From: Candidatus Omnitrophota bacterium
GTDB taxonomy: Bacteria > Omnitrophota > Gorgyraeia > Gygaellales > Profunditerraquicolaceae
NCBI GenBank assembly: GCA_026387255.1
Contig: JAPLMA010000031.1
Span: forward strand, 1 to 7,054
Reading direction: 5' to 3'
DNA: 7,054 bases
This document shows, piece by piece, positions 1 through 6,580 of the stretch; the first letter of the stretch is position 1, and each line of letters starts with the position of its first letter. Made by a program: the position numbers and the translations under genes. Below the pieces are notes generated by a model. It did not search any database, was not told the origin of the DNA, and saw only the letters and a program-made list of their open reading frames with translations.

Positions 1-1062
1 TTACCTGAAGATTTAATGCGTCAATTAGGCATTGAAGTTTATGGCCAGACCAGCAAATATGATGCGGCAATTTATAATTATTTAAGTGATCATTTTAAAA
101 TCAACAAATCAGCCGGGGATTTTCCTCAAGAGCTGGTTTTAACTTTTGAAAAGATTCAGGGCTTGCGTTATGGAGAGAACCCACATCAGCAGGGCGCTTT
201 CTATAAAGAAAAGGGCAAGGTAGCCGGCTTAATTAATTTTAAACAATTGCAAGGCAAGGAACTTTCTTTTAACAATATTCTGGACCTTAATTCTGCCGTG
301 GAGCTCGCCAAAGAATTTCAAAACCCCGCGGCGGTAATTGTTAAACATAATAATCCCTGCGGCGTGGCTGAAGATAAAGAGTTAAGTAAGGCATATTTAA
401 ATGCCTGGAAAGCCGATAAGCTTTCGGCATTTGGCGGCATTGTCGCATTAAATAGAAAGATGGATTTAAAGACAGCCAAGCTTATAATTAAAAGCGGATT
501 TTTGGAATGTATTATTGCCGCGGGTTTTGATCAAGAGGCCAGAAATTTATTTAAAGCCAAGAAAAATTTACGCCTGTTAGAATTGAAGGATTGGAGTGTG
601 GTGAGTGATCTGCAGATGAAGCGGGTAGGCGGCGGCATGCTATTAGAGAGTAGCGATGCGCTTACTTTGGATAAGCATAATCTTAAGGTAGTGACGAAGA
701 AAAAACCCAGCCAGGCGCAAATGCAAAGTTTGATTTTTGCCTGGAAGGTGGCCAAACACGTAAAATCCAACGCGATTGTTTTAGCGGTTGGGACGGCAAC
801 CGTGGGTATCGGCGCCGGGCAAATGTCCCGAGTAGATTCGGTAATGATTGCAAAAAATAAATCTTCTAAACACAGCCAAGGTTGCTGTCTGGCTTCAGAT
901 GCTTTTTTCCCCAAAGCCGATGCCATATCCTGGGCGCAAAAAGCAGGCGCCAAGGCAATTATCCAGCCCGGAGGCTCTATCGCTGATGCCCAGATCATTG
1001 CTGCTTGCAATAAATATAAGTTGGCCATGGTTTTTACAGGTATCAGGCATTTTCGGCATTAA
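1..1062 (+). CDS. purH: Bifunctional purine biosynthesis protein PurH (AICAR transformylase / IMP cyclohydrolase), 5'-truncated by the window edge
   Basis: This cytosolic enzyme performs the last two steps of IMP synthesis: it formylates AICAR with 10-formyl-THF, then closes the ring. The frame is open from base 1 (reading LPEDL before the first ATG at 16), so that ATG is internal and the gene begins upstream. The 353 visible residues cover the end of the linker (KYDAAIYNYL) and the whole transformylase domain. By comparison with full-length family members of about 510-530 residues, the N-terminal MGS-like cyclohydrolase domain lies outside the window. Diagnostic motifs are RYGENPHQ, IVKHNNPCGVA (the Lys-His pair of the AICAR site), SAFGGIVALNR, RVGGGMLLES, GIGAGQMSRVDS, ASDAFFP and the terminal MVFTGIRHFRH. 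The gene heads a tight purH-folC-mnmE run and was probably transcribed from a promoter beyond the window. Nothing suggests decay. Identification is near certain. Confidence 0.97.
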   Translation, partial: LPEDLMRQLGIEVYGQTSKYDAAIYNYLSDHFKINKSAGDFPQELVLTFEKIQGLRYGENPHQQGAFYKEKGKVAGLINFKQLQGKELSFNNILDLNSAVELAKEFQNPAAVIVKHNNPCGVAEDKELSKAYLNAWKADKLSAFGGIVALNRKMDLKTAKLIIKSGFLECIIAAGFDQEARNLFKAKKNLRLLELKDWSVVSDLQMKRVGGGMLLESSDALTLDKHNLKVVTKKKPSQAQMQSLIFAWKVAKHVKSNAIVLAVGTATVGIGAGQMSRVDSVMIAKNKSSKHSQGCCLASDAFFPKADAISWAQKAGAKAIIQPGGSIADAQIIAACNKYKLAMVFTGIRHFRH

Positions 1063-1065
1063 TGT

Positions 1066-2406
1066 ATGACCTACCCAGTAGTTATAAGATATTTAAATTC
1101 TTTTACTAACTACGAGAAAAACACAAATTATTCCTATAAAAAAGATTTAAAATTAGCGCGTATTCAGGGTTTTCTTTTACTTTTAGGAAACCCGCAAGAT
1201 TCTTTGCGCATTATCCATGTTGCCGGAACAAAAGGCAAGGGTTCAACTTGCGCTTTTGTAGCTTATATCCTTAGAGCGTCAGGTTTTAGTGTTGGGCTCT
1301 ACACTTCACCTCATTTAAATGATTTTAGGGAAAGGATCAGGATTCTTTGGCCATCCTCCTGCGATTCTAAGCTAGAGACAGGAGACTTCGAAGGCATGAT
1401 TTCTAAAGGGGCGTTATCGAGTTTAGTTAAAGAACTAAAACTGATGCTTAGTAAATATAACCGTCATTCAGAATATGGCCAGCTTTCCTTTTTTGAGGTT
1501 TATACTGCTTTAGCTTTTCTGTATTTTAAGCGGCAGCAAATTGATTTTGTTGTTTTAGAGACTGGCCTGGGAGGCAGGCTGGATGCGACTAATGCGGCTA
1601 ATTCTTTGGTCTGTGGGATTACGCCGATTAGCTTAGAGCATGTGCAGAAATTAGGTAATACTGTGCCTAAAATTGCCGCTGAGAAAGCAGGAATTATTAA
1701 GCCTGGCGCAATCGTAATTTCGGCCTTACAGCTTAAGGAAGCTCGCAAAGTAATCCGTAATCGGTGCAAGAAATTTCAAGCCAAGCTTTATGAGGTGGGC
1801 AGAGAAATAAAATATTTTAAGTCTAAAAGAGGTTTGGTGATTAAAGGTTTAAAAAATGATTATAAAAATTTACGCCTAAACCTTTTGGGTGAACATCAGG
1901 TAGCTAATGCGGCTTTGGCGATTGGCCTGGTTGAAGGTTTAAGTTTCCACGGGTTTAATTTTAAGGCCTGCGCCATACGTCAGGGGCTTTATAATGCCGT
2001 CTGGCCGGGAAGATGCGAGGTAGTCGGAAGAAATCCTTTAATTATTTTAGATGGCGCGCAGAATTTGGCTTCCGCGCAGGTTTTAAGAACAACCATAGAA
2101 GATAATTTTTCCGCCGGAAAATATAGAAAACTAATTTTAGTTTTGGGGATTTCATCGGATAAGGATATTTGGGGAATATGTAAAAAACTGGGTTCTTTAG
2201 CCGATGAGATTATTCTTACTCGTGCCGCAACTTCCCGGGCAACTGATCCGGCGAAGCTGGCTGGTTATTTTAAGAGAAAACTACATTTGACGCAAAGCGT
2301 AAAAGAAGCTAAGCTTTTAGCCGTAAGCTTAGCCGGTAAAAAAGACTTAATTTTAGTCACGGGTTCACTATTTGTGGTTGGAGAATTTAGAAATGTGGGA
2401 AGATAA
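1066..2406 (+). CDS. folC: Folylpolyglutamate synthase / dihydrofolate synthase (Mur ligase family)
   Basis: This cytosolic ATP-dependent ligase adds glutamate to dihydropteroate and/or reduced folates, which retains folates in the cell. It is 446 residues long, within the family range. The N-terminal segment RYLNSFTNYEK is typical of FolC and supports the ATG at 1066, although no Shine-Dalgarno sequence precedes it. With only 3 nt after the purH stop, translation is probably coupled. The P-loop is GTKGKGS at residues 54-60, followed by LYTSPHLNDFRERI. The ETGLGGRLDATN block is at 165-176 and the H-x-x-x-LGNT...IAAEKAGIIKPG block at about 192-214. The C-terminal ligase domain starts near 315 (WPGRCEVV). 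Two oddities: the usual DGAHN motif reads DGAQN (Gln332), and residues about 95-110 form a short extra loop. Whether the enzyme has both synthase activities or only one cannot be told from sequence. The last 14 nt overlap mnmE. Confidence 0.95.
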   Translation: MTYPVVIRYLNSFTNYEKNTNYSYKKDLKLARIQGFLLLLGNPQDSLRIIHVAGTKGKGSTCAFVAYILRASGFSVGLYTSPHLNDFRERIRILWPSSCDSKLETGDFEGMISKGALSSLVKELKLMLSKYNRHSEYGQLSFFEVYTALAFLYFKRQQIDFVVLETGLGGRLDATNAANSLVCGITPISLEHVQKLGNTVPKIAAEKAGIIKPGAIVISALQLKEARKVIRNRCKKFQAKLYEVGREIKYFKSKRGLVIKGLKNDYKNLRLNLLGEHQVANAALAIGLVEGLSFHGFNFKACAIRQGLYNAVWPGRCEVVGRNPLIILDGAQNLASAQVLRTTIEDNFSAGKYRKLILVLGISSDKDIWGICKKLGSLADEIILTRAATSRATDPAKLAGYFKRKLHLTQSVKEAKLLAVSLAGKKDLILVTGSLFVVGEFRNVGR

Positions 2407-3775
2407 TCTGCAAGATACAATTGCCGCAATTTCTACTGCTACCGGTGAAGGCGGAATTGGTATTGTACGCTTAAGCGGTAGAGAATCTTTGGCGATTGCT
2501 AATAAAATATTTGTGGGTGTGGATAAAAAGAAGCCGACGCACTTTAAGAGTTTCTCAATGCATTATGGCAAAATTATTGACCGTAAAAAAATTATTGACG
2601 AGGTTATTCTTACAGTTATGCGCGGCCCAAAGTCTTATACTCGCCAGGATGTTGTGGAGATAAATTGCCACGGTGGCCGGTTGTCTTTGCGTAAGATTTT
2701 AGATTTGACGCTTAAATCTGGTTGTCGTTTAGCAAGCCCGGGTGAGTTTACGAAGCGGGCGTTTTTAAACGGCCGCTTGGATCTGGCGCAGGCCGAAGCG
2801 GTGATTGATATTATTCGTGCCAAAACAGACTCGGCGCTTAAAATAAGTTTAGGGCAGTTAAGCGGCAACCTATCCGGCGAGATTAATAAAATCCGCCAGA
2901 AGCTGTTAGATCTTTTAGTAACCCTGGAGGCAAACATTGATTTTCCCGAAGAAGGTATCCAACCTCAGGATTTTACAGATTTATCGCTTGGCCTTACGGC
3001 GATTGATGCGCAGTTAAACGCATTATTAAGCAGCGCTTCCGGCGGCAGGATTTTGCGCGAAGGCCTGCATGTAGTTATTTGCGGTAAACCCAATGTAGGA
3101 AAATCTTCACTCCTAAATGCCCTGCTTAAGAAAGAGCGTTCAATTGTTACTCCGGTTGCCGGGACGACGCGTGATACAATTGAAGAGGTAATTGACATAA
3201 AAGGTATCCCGGTAAGAATCGTGGATACTGCCGGAATCCTTAAGCCGCGCAATCTGATTGAGACTAAAGCGGTAAGGCTTGCCCGGAGCCAGATTAATTT
3301 AGCGGATTTGGTAATTGTTTTATTTGACTCAAGTAGTAAATTGGATCAAGAAGACCGAAAATTGATTAAGGAAGTAAAAAGTAAGAATGTTATCGCGGTA
3401 ATTAATAAAATTGATTTAAAGGCGCGGATTGAAAAAGATGAAATTACTTTGGGTTTTTCTAAAGTCGTGGAATTAGCGGCCAGGTCGGGGAAAAATCTAA
3501 ATCTCTTGGAGGATGCTATTTATGATTTTGTTTATCAGGGGAAACTATCTCCTCCGGAGTTTATGTTGGTAAGTAATCTCAGGCATATCCATGCTCTTCG
3601 GGATGCCCAGAAGCTGGTCGGTGAAGCCAAGGTTAACTTAGTCGATAAGCTGTCATTAGAATTCATCACTCAAAATTTAAAAGACGCCTGCGTTTATTTG
3701 GATAAGATCTTGGGTAAAAATTTTTCTGAGGACCTTCTGGATAGAATCTTTACAGATTTTTGTATCGGTAAGTAA
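2393..3775 (+). CDS. mnmE: tRNA uridine-5-carboxymethylaminomethyl(34) synthesis GTPase MnmE
   Basis: MnmE is a K+-stimulated dimeric GTPase that, with MnmG, modifies wobble U34 of certain tRNAs using 5,10-methylene-THF. I place the start at the ATG at 2393 (MWEDNLQDTIAAIST), not the in-frame TTG at 2372. It gives the usual N-terminus and has GGAG at 2380-2383, 9 nt upstream. The protein is then 460 residues, close to E. coli's 454. The N-terminal folate-binding domain contains TATGEGGIGIVRLSG, CHGG and PGEFTKRAFLNGRLDLAQAEAV. The G domain has G1 GKPNVGKSS (231-239, with the K+-coordinating Asn234), G2 TTRDT (258-262), G3 DTAG (278-281) and G4 NKID (338-341). Glu290 aligns with the catalytic Glu282 of E. 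coli by spacing. The protein ends with FCIGK, including the functional C-terminal Cys457. The start lies inside folC, implying coupled translation. The partner mnmG is not in the window. Confidence 0.97.
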   Translation: MWEDNLQDTIAAISTATGEGGIGIVRLSGRESLAIANKIFVGVDKKKPTHFKSFSMHYGKIIDRKKIIDEVILTVMRGPKSYTRQDVVEINCHGGRLSLRKILDLTLKSGCRLASPGEFTKRAFLNGRLDLAQAEAVIDIIRAKTDSALKISLGQLSGNLSGEINKIRQKLLDLLVTLEANIDFPEEGIQPQDFTDLSLGLTAIDAQLNALLSSASGGRILREGLHVVICGKPNVGKSSLLNALLKKERSIVTPVAGTTRDTIEEVIDIKGIPVRIVDTAGILKPRNLIETKAVRLARSQINLADLVIVLFDSSSKLDQEDRKLIKEVKSKNVIAVINKIDLKARIEKDEITLGFSKVVELAARSGKNLNLLEDAIYDFVYQGKLSPPEFMLVSNLRHIHALRDAQKLVGEAKVNLVDKLSLEFITQNLKDACVYLDKILGKNFSEDLLDRIFTDFCIGK

Positions 3776-4162
3776 TTAAAGTTTTGCCTCTTTATTATTA
3801 ATAGTTTTAGTTATTTTAGTGAATAAATCGCTGAGAGAAAAAGGTTTAACGAAATATCCTACTGCTCCCAAGCCGTAAGCCTTTTTTATATCCACTAAAT
3901 CGCCAAAGCCTGAGATAAAGATTATGGGTATTTCACAGGTTTGTAAATTTTTATTGAGAATTTCGCAGATTTCAAATCCGTCTAAATCCGGCATTAATAG
4001 GTCAAGTAAGATAAGATCCGGTTTAAAGGAGATTATCGAGGCAAGAATATTTTTTGGTTCTTTGAGAACCATAACCTCAAAATCATGGCTGGAAAGGAAG
4101 TCTTTTAATAATGTTAAGATATCTTCCTGATCATCAGCAATAAGTATTTTCTTTTTGGGCAT
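3776..4162 (-). CDS. Single-domain response regulator (CheY-like receiver)
   Basis: A 128-residue protein made only of a receiver domain, with no DNA-binding or enzymatic output. The acidic pocket is Asp10-Asp11 (ADD), the phosphoacceptor is Asp54 (LILLDLLMPDLDG), the conserved Ser/Thr is Ser84 (FISGFG), and the switch aromatic and lysine are Tyr103 and Lys106 (YFVKPF). All residues needed for phosphorylation are therefore present. The ATG at 4162 begins directly before the first beta strand (KKKILIADD), but no clear Shine-Dalgarno sequence precedes it. A good promoter lies about 50 nt upstream on the same strand. The gene is convergent with mnmE and their stop codons abut. No histidine kinase is adjacent, so its partner is encoded elsewhere. 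It could act as a phosphorelay intermediate or through protein-protein contact; its specific pathway cannot be inferred. Confidence 0.93.
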   Translation of the reverse strand: MPKKKILIADDQEDILTLLKDFLSSHDFEVMVLKEPKNILASIISFKPDLILLDLLMPDLDGFEICEILNKNLQTCEIPIIFISGFGDLVDIKKAYGLGAVGYFVKPFSLSDLFTKITKTINNKEAKL

Positions 4163-4210
4163 CTAATTTTTAGATTATCAAAAGTTAATAATTTTAAACC
4201 GCTAATAGAG

Positions 4211-4239
4211 AGTATAATTTGATTTATGAAAAAAGTCAA
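4211..4239 (-). promoter_or_regulatory. Sigma70-like promoter for the response regulator gene
   Basis: Read on the minus strand, TTGACT (4239-4234) and TATACT (4216-4211) each match the -35 and -10 consensus at five of six positions and are separated by exactly 17 nt. Transcription would begin near 4204, giving a leader of about 40 nt before the ATG at 4162. This is the best promoter-like sequence I found in the window. Consensus matching only; sigma usage in this organism is unknown. Confidence 0.55.
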
Positions 4240-4263
4240 TAGTCTATGCGTATGAAAAACTTA

Positions 4264-4292
4264 TTGCAGAAAGACAGTTTTCGTTAGATAAT
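4264..4292 (+). promoter_or_regulatory. Possible sigma70-like promoter for folE
   Basis: TTGCAG (4264-4269; three of six matches to the -35 consensus) and GATAAT (4287-4292; five of six to the -10 consensus) are 17 nt apart. The predicted start near 4299 would leave a leader of about 43 nt before folE. The -35 is weak. A perfect TATAAT on the same strand at 4213-4218 lacks a usable -35 and overlaps the minus-strand promoter instead. The intergenic region is divergent, so a folE promoter must lie somewhere in it. Confidence 0.35.
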
Positions 4293-4341
4293 AAGCCGTA
4301 AGAGTTTTTGCTTGATTAATTTTTTAAAGGTGAATTAATTT

Positions 4342-4899
4342 ATGGACAAGTTAAAGATCCAAAAAGCAGTGCGCCAGATATTAGAGGCAATTGGCGAGGA
4401 TCCAAAAAGGCAAGACCTTTTAGAGACTCCTCGACGGGTTGCCCAAATGTATGAAGAGATTTTTTCCGGCATCAAGCAAGATCCGGAAAAAGAGCTTGAG
4501 GTTATTCTTGATCAGAAGCACCATGAAATTATTCTTCTGCGCGGGGTACCTTTGGCGAGCATGTGTGAACATCATTTTTTACCTTTTGTAGGTAAGGTGA
4601 GTGTCGCTTATATACCTAAAAATGGCAGGGTTACTGGTTTAAGCAAATTAGTGCGTGTTATTGAAATTCTTGCGCACCGGCCGCAGGTTCAGGAGAGGTT
4701 GACTACTCAGATTGCGGAGATTATTATGTCTAAATTGAAACCTCTGGGGGTCATGGTGGTTATTGAAGCTGAACATATGTGCATGTCTATTCGCGGCGTA
4801 AAAAAACCCGGGACAATGACGGTAACTAGTGCTGTGCGGGGGATCTTTAAGGATAATGAGAAAACCCGTTCGGAGGCATTGGCATTAATGCGCCAGTAA
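4342..4899 (+). CDS. folE: GTP cyclohydrolase I (type IA)
   Basis: FolE converts GTP to 7,8-dihydroneopterin triphosphate, the entry step of folate (and, in some bacteria, queuosine) synthesis. It normally acts as a cytosolic homodecamer. At 185 residues it has the compact form common in bacteria (E. coli has 222). The zinc ligands are visible: Cys75 and His78 in CEHHFLPF and Cys147 in EHMCMS. His77 and His145 occupy the positions of the catalytic histidines of E. coli (His112, His179). Other family signatures are LLETPRRVAQMYEE near the N-terminus, GLSKLVR (99-105), RPQVQERLTTQIA and SIRGVKKPGTMTVTSAVRG. An AAAGGTGA Shine-Dalgarno at 4326-4333 supports the ATG. The lipoprotein gene follows after 37 nt and may be cotranscribed, although the two have no obvious functional link. 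Other pterin genes (folB, folK, folP) are not in the window. Confidence 0.96.
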   Translation: MDKLKIQKAVRQILEAIGEDPKRQDLLETPRRVAQMYEEIFSGIKQDPEKELEVILDQKHHEIILLRGVPLASMCEHHFLPFVGKVSVAYIPKNGRVTGLSKLVRVIEILAHRPQVQERLTTQIAEIIMSKLKPLGVMVVIEAEHMCMSIRGVKKPGTMTVTSAVRGIFKDNEKTRSEALALMRQ

Positions 4900-4936
4900 A
4901 GATTTTTTATAATTAAAGTAGGAAGGGAGTGATGGT

Positions 4937-5905
4937 TTGAAAAAAATTTTGGTTTTTATTTTTTTAGGATTTATTTTATCCGGCTGTGCTACTTATAAAT
5001 TCCAGAAGCCCGCCTCCTCTAGTGCGCAAGGATATTTGGCCTGTTATGATAATAATCCTATTTTAGAATATACTGTGGGTAAAGAAAAATCCCTGCCGGA
5101 TTTAATTTTAGCTAAAGAACGGTTTAAACGCCGTAGATCTACAGTTGAGTATTATTATAAAAAAATGCATCAGATAGAACCGCGCTTAAAATACTTTTTT
5201 TGGGATCCGCCAGTGATGTTAGTGGATTTTTTGGGTGGTGTTTTGCGCTGGCCGTTTGTTGCGGTTGCGGATTACAAATATAACCGCAATCCTAAATACA
5301 AAGAAAGAGTAGACAGGCTGGATGAGGAAAAGGAAGAATTAGAAAAAGCCCGTGTAAATGCTTTAAAGGAAAAGCTTGCTGCCTATATTGTCGAAGATTT
5401 AAATAAAGAAGAGCTTCATTCGCAAGGCGTAGTTGCAGCTGCGCCGATAGTCGCAAAGCCTAAACTTGCTCAAGAATCTTTACAGCCGGTTTCGGCATTA
5501 CCAGTAACTCAAGAGGTCGTTTCCAAAAAACCAGCTCCTCAAAAAATAACTCCTCAGGCTTCGGTTGCTGAGCCGCCGAAAGAAACTAAGCCAGCGGTTA
5601 TGGAGCCGATGGTCGTCAAAACAGTATTAGAGCCTCCGGTGGCCGTAATTGTGGCTAAGCCTATGAAAGGTTATTCTCCGCTGATCGTAAAATTTTCTGG
5701 CCAGAAATCATACTCTAAGTCAGGAAAGATCATTGCTTATGATTGGAATTTTGGCGATGGGGATACTTCCACGAAGAAAAACCCCGAGAATACTTATTGG
5801 AGTACAACTTTCGGCTCACGCAATTTTACCGTCACGCTTACCGTAAAAGACGACGCAGGGAATGCCTCCAGCGCCAGCACTATAATTGAGGTAATCACGA
5901 AATAA
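4937..5905 (+). CDS. Lipoprotein with C-terminal PKD domain, family not recognised
   Basis: This 322-residue protein is predicted to be exported and lipid-anchored. Its signal peptide is short (MKKI, a hydrophobic stretch 4-14, lipobox LSGC with Cys17 as the lipidation site). The start is TTG at 4937, chosen because it gives this signal peptide and has AAGGGAGTGAT at 4923-4933 at proper spacing; the nearby ATG at 4932 stops after two codons. Residues about 20-115 form a mixed region that I do not recognise, with aromatic, basic and hydrophobic patches (for example FFWDPPVMLVDFLGG). About 116-162 is charged, heptad-like and probably coiled coil. About 163-232 is a Pro/Ala/Lys/Val-rich linker. 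About 233-321 is a PKD fold with the hallmark YDWNFGDGD (268-276) and a final FTVTLTVKDDAGN strand. The layout suggests a cell-envelope protein whose PKD module reaches out to bind polymers or partners, but its role is unknown. A TATAAT at 4908-4913 with a poor -35 could be an extra promoter. Confidence 0.88.
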   Translation: MKKILVFIFLGFILSGCATYKFQKPASSSAQGYLACYDNNPILEYTVGKEKSLPDLILAKERFKRRRSTVEYYYKKMHQIEPRLKYFFWDPPVMLVDFLGGVLRWPFVAVADYKYNRNPKYKERVDRLDEEKEELEKARVNALKEKLAAYIVEDLNKEELHSQGVVAAAPIVAKPKLAQESLQPVSALPVTQEVVSKKPAPQKITPQASVAEPPKETKPAVMEPMVVKTVLEPPVAVIVAKPMKGYSPLIVKFSGQKSYSKSGKIIAYDWNFGDGDTSTKKNPENTYWSTTFGSRNFTVTLTVKDDAGNASSASTIIEVITK

Positions 5906-5909
5906 TAAT

Positions 5910-5946
5910 TTATCCACAGGGTAGGGGAGGTTTAAATCTCCCCTAC
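5910..5946 (+). repeat. RAYT-type palindromic repeat A1
   Basis: The 9-mer TTATCCACA (5910-5918), then GG, lead into a 26-nt palindrome at 5921-5946 that starts GTAGGGGAG and ends CTCCCCTAC. Relative to the other A copy (6533-6569) it has a swapped C-G to G-C pair (5929/5938) and a G-T pair (5930/5937), so stem pairing is kept. It begins 4 nt after the lipoprotein stop codon and lies in that gene's 3' untranslated region, ahead of its terminator. Confidence 0.88.
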
Positions 5947-5959
5947 ATATCCCACTTAT

Positions 5960-5990
5960 GGCTGAACTTAACTGCTCAGCCTTTTTGTTT
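5960..5990 (+). terminator. Rho-independent terminator of the folE-lipoprotein transcript
   Basis: GGCTGA (5960-5965) and TCAGCC (5976-5981) form a 6-bp GC-containing stem with a 10-nt loop, followed by TTTTTGTTT (5982-5990). It lies 55 nt after the lipoprotein stop, with repeat A1 in between. The inner GCTGA/TCAGC pairs also occur in the stem of B repeats, so it might derive from one, but the U-tract makes termination the simplest reading. Confidence 0.75.
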
Positions 5991-5998
5991 ATAAAATA

Positions 5999-6035
5999 GT
6001 AGCTGACGTTTAAACGTCAGCTACCCTGTGGATAA
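5999..6035 (-). repeat. RAYT-type palindromic repeat B2
   Basis: A perfect 26-nt palindrome at 5999-6024 (half-site GTAGCTGACGTTT) followed by CC and TGTGGATAA (6027-6035), the reverse complement of TTATCCACA. It faces A1 in opposite orientation, so 5910-6035 is a 126-bp MITE-like pair with perfect 11-bp inverted ends (TTATCCACAGG). It ends one base before the transposase stop codon and could form that transcript's 3' hairpin. Confidence 0.9.
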
Positions 6036-6036
6036 C

Positions 6037-6528
6037 TCATAATATAGGCTTATCAACCTCAATGAGTTGGTTTGGTTGGTAATCGGTTTGGAAATAATGA
6101 TTATAGCTTGAAAAAGGATATTCTTCAGGCGATGTAACCAAACCTGCTTTTAGAGGATTATTATGCATATATTCTAACACCTTGACAAGATGTAGCCCAT
6201 CTCTGATGCATTCGTCATAAAATCCCTTCTGCCAGAGCTTGCCCATTTTGCCATTAGTTTTATTAAATTTTCTCGTAAAAGAACCTTTTATCATCTTCAT
6301 AATGTATGAAAAGTTATATATGCCAACCGGGTGTATAATAAGATGTAAGTGATTAGGCATGATACAAAATCCATACAGGTTATAGTCTAGGACAATCTTG
6401 AAATATTCGAGAGTAACAAGAAGTATCTTGCAATTTTTAGGATCGTCGAATACTGTTATATTATCCTCTGTATCCGTAGTCAGGAAATATGCCGCATTAG
6501 TTTCGTAATATCGTTTTATGTTTCCCAT
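6037..6528 (-). CDS. REP-associated tyrosine transposase (RAYT, Y1/HUH family, IS200-like)
   Basis: This 163-residue single-domain HUH endonuclease belongs to the group that nicks and joins single-stranded REP hairpins through a tyrosine. Visible motifs are an N-terminal strand with FLTTDT, the metal-binding HUH motif His60-Leu-His62 in IMPNHLHLIIHP, LWQKGFYDECIRD (98-110), and the catalytic Tyr120 in the RAYT signature EYMHNNPLKAGLV, followed by YPFSSY. All catalytic residues are present, so the protein appears intact. I start it at the ATG at 6528 (MGNIKRYYETNAAY). The frame stays open to a GTG at 6588, but those 20 codons are repeat sequence (the A3 palindrome and part of B4) and resemble nothing in the family. 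The Shine-Dalgarno is weak (GTGGA inside the repeat's outer motif). It is codirectional with comM, with B4 between them. It presumably acts on the flanking repeats. Confidence 0.92.
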   Translation of the reverse strand: MGNIKRYYETNAAYFLTTDTEDNITVFDDPKNCKILLVTLEYFKIVLDYNLYGFCIMPNHLHLIIHPVGIYNFSYIMKMIKGSFTRKFNKTNGKMGKLWQKGFYDECIRDGLHLVKVLEYMHNNPLKAGLVTSPEEYPFSSYNHYFQTDYQPNQLIEVDKPIL

Positions 6529-6532
6529 AAAG

Positions 6533-6569
6533 TTATCCACAATGTAGGGGACGTTTAAACGTCCCCTAC
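6533..6569 (+). repeat. RAYT-type palindromic repeat A3
   Basis: TTATCCACA (6533-6541), then AT, then a perfect 26-nt palindrome at 6544-6569 with half-site GTAGGGGACGTTT. It lies 4 nt upstream of the transposase ATG on the opposite strand, so it forms the leader of that mRNA. Its outer 9-mer overlaps the place where a ribosome binding site would be. A hairpin here could hide or expose the start. Confidence 0.9.
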
Positions 6570-6580
6570 TGAAAACCTGC

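Noticed and set aside
531..1028. Minus-strand open frame inside purH
   Set aside because: It lies wholly within a clear purH coding frame and its translation resembles no known family. The plus frame at 848-1069 is likewise a shadow.
1500..1769. Minus-strand open frame inside folC
   Set aside because: Shadow of the conserved ETGLGG and EKAGIIKPG region of folC.
2372..2392. TTG at 2372 as the mnmE start
   Set aside because: The extra seven residues are not typical of MnmE, while the ATG at 2393 has a well-spaced GGAG and the expected N-terminus.
2635..3252. Two minus-strand open frames inside mnmE (2635-2937 and 2965-3252)
   Set aside because: Both are antisense to intact, motif-rich mnmE coding sequence.
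3924..4130. Plus-strand open frame opposite the response regulator
   Set aside because: Antisense to a receiver domain with all catalytic residues; no ribosome binding site.
4213..4218. Perfect TATAAT on the plus strand as a folE -10 box
   Set aside because: No -35-like hexamer lies 16-18 nt upstream (AATTTT there), and the bases are better explained by the minus-strand promoter overlapping them.
4226..4287. Two tiny leader ORFs upstream of folE (9 and 11 codons, overlapping as ATGA at 4252-4255)
   Set aside because: They lack ribosome binding sites, show no attenuator-like codon run, and the better promoter candidate starts transcription after them.
4293..4341. Riboswitch (preQ1 or THF type) in the folE leader
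   Set aside because: The leader is short and AT-rich and shows none of the conserved sequence of those classes; only a weak AAGC/GCTT pairing is present.
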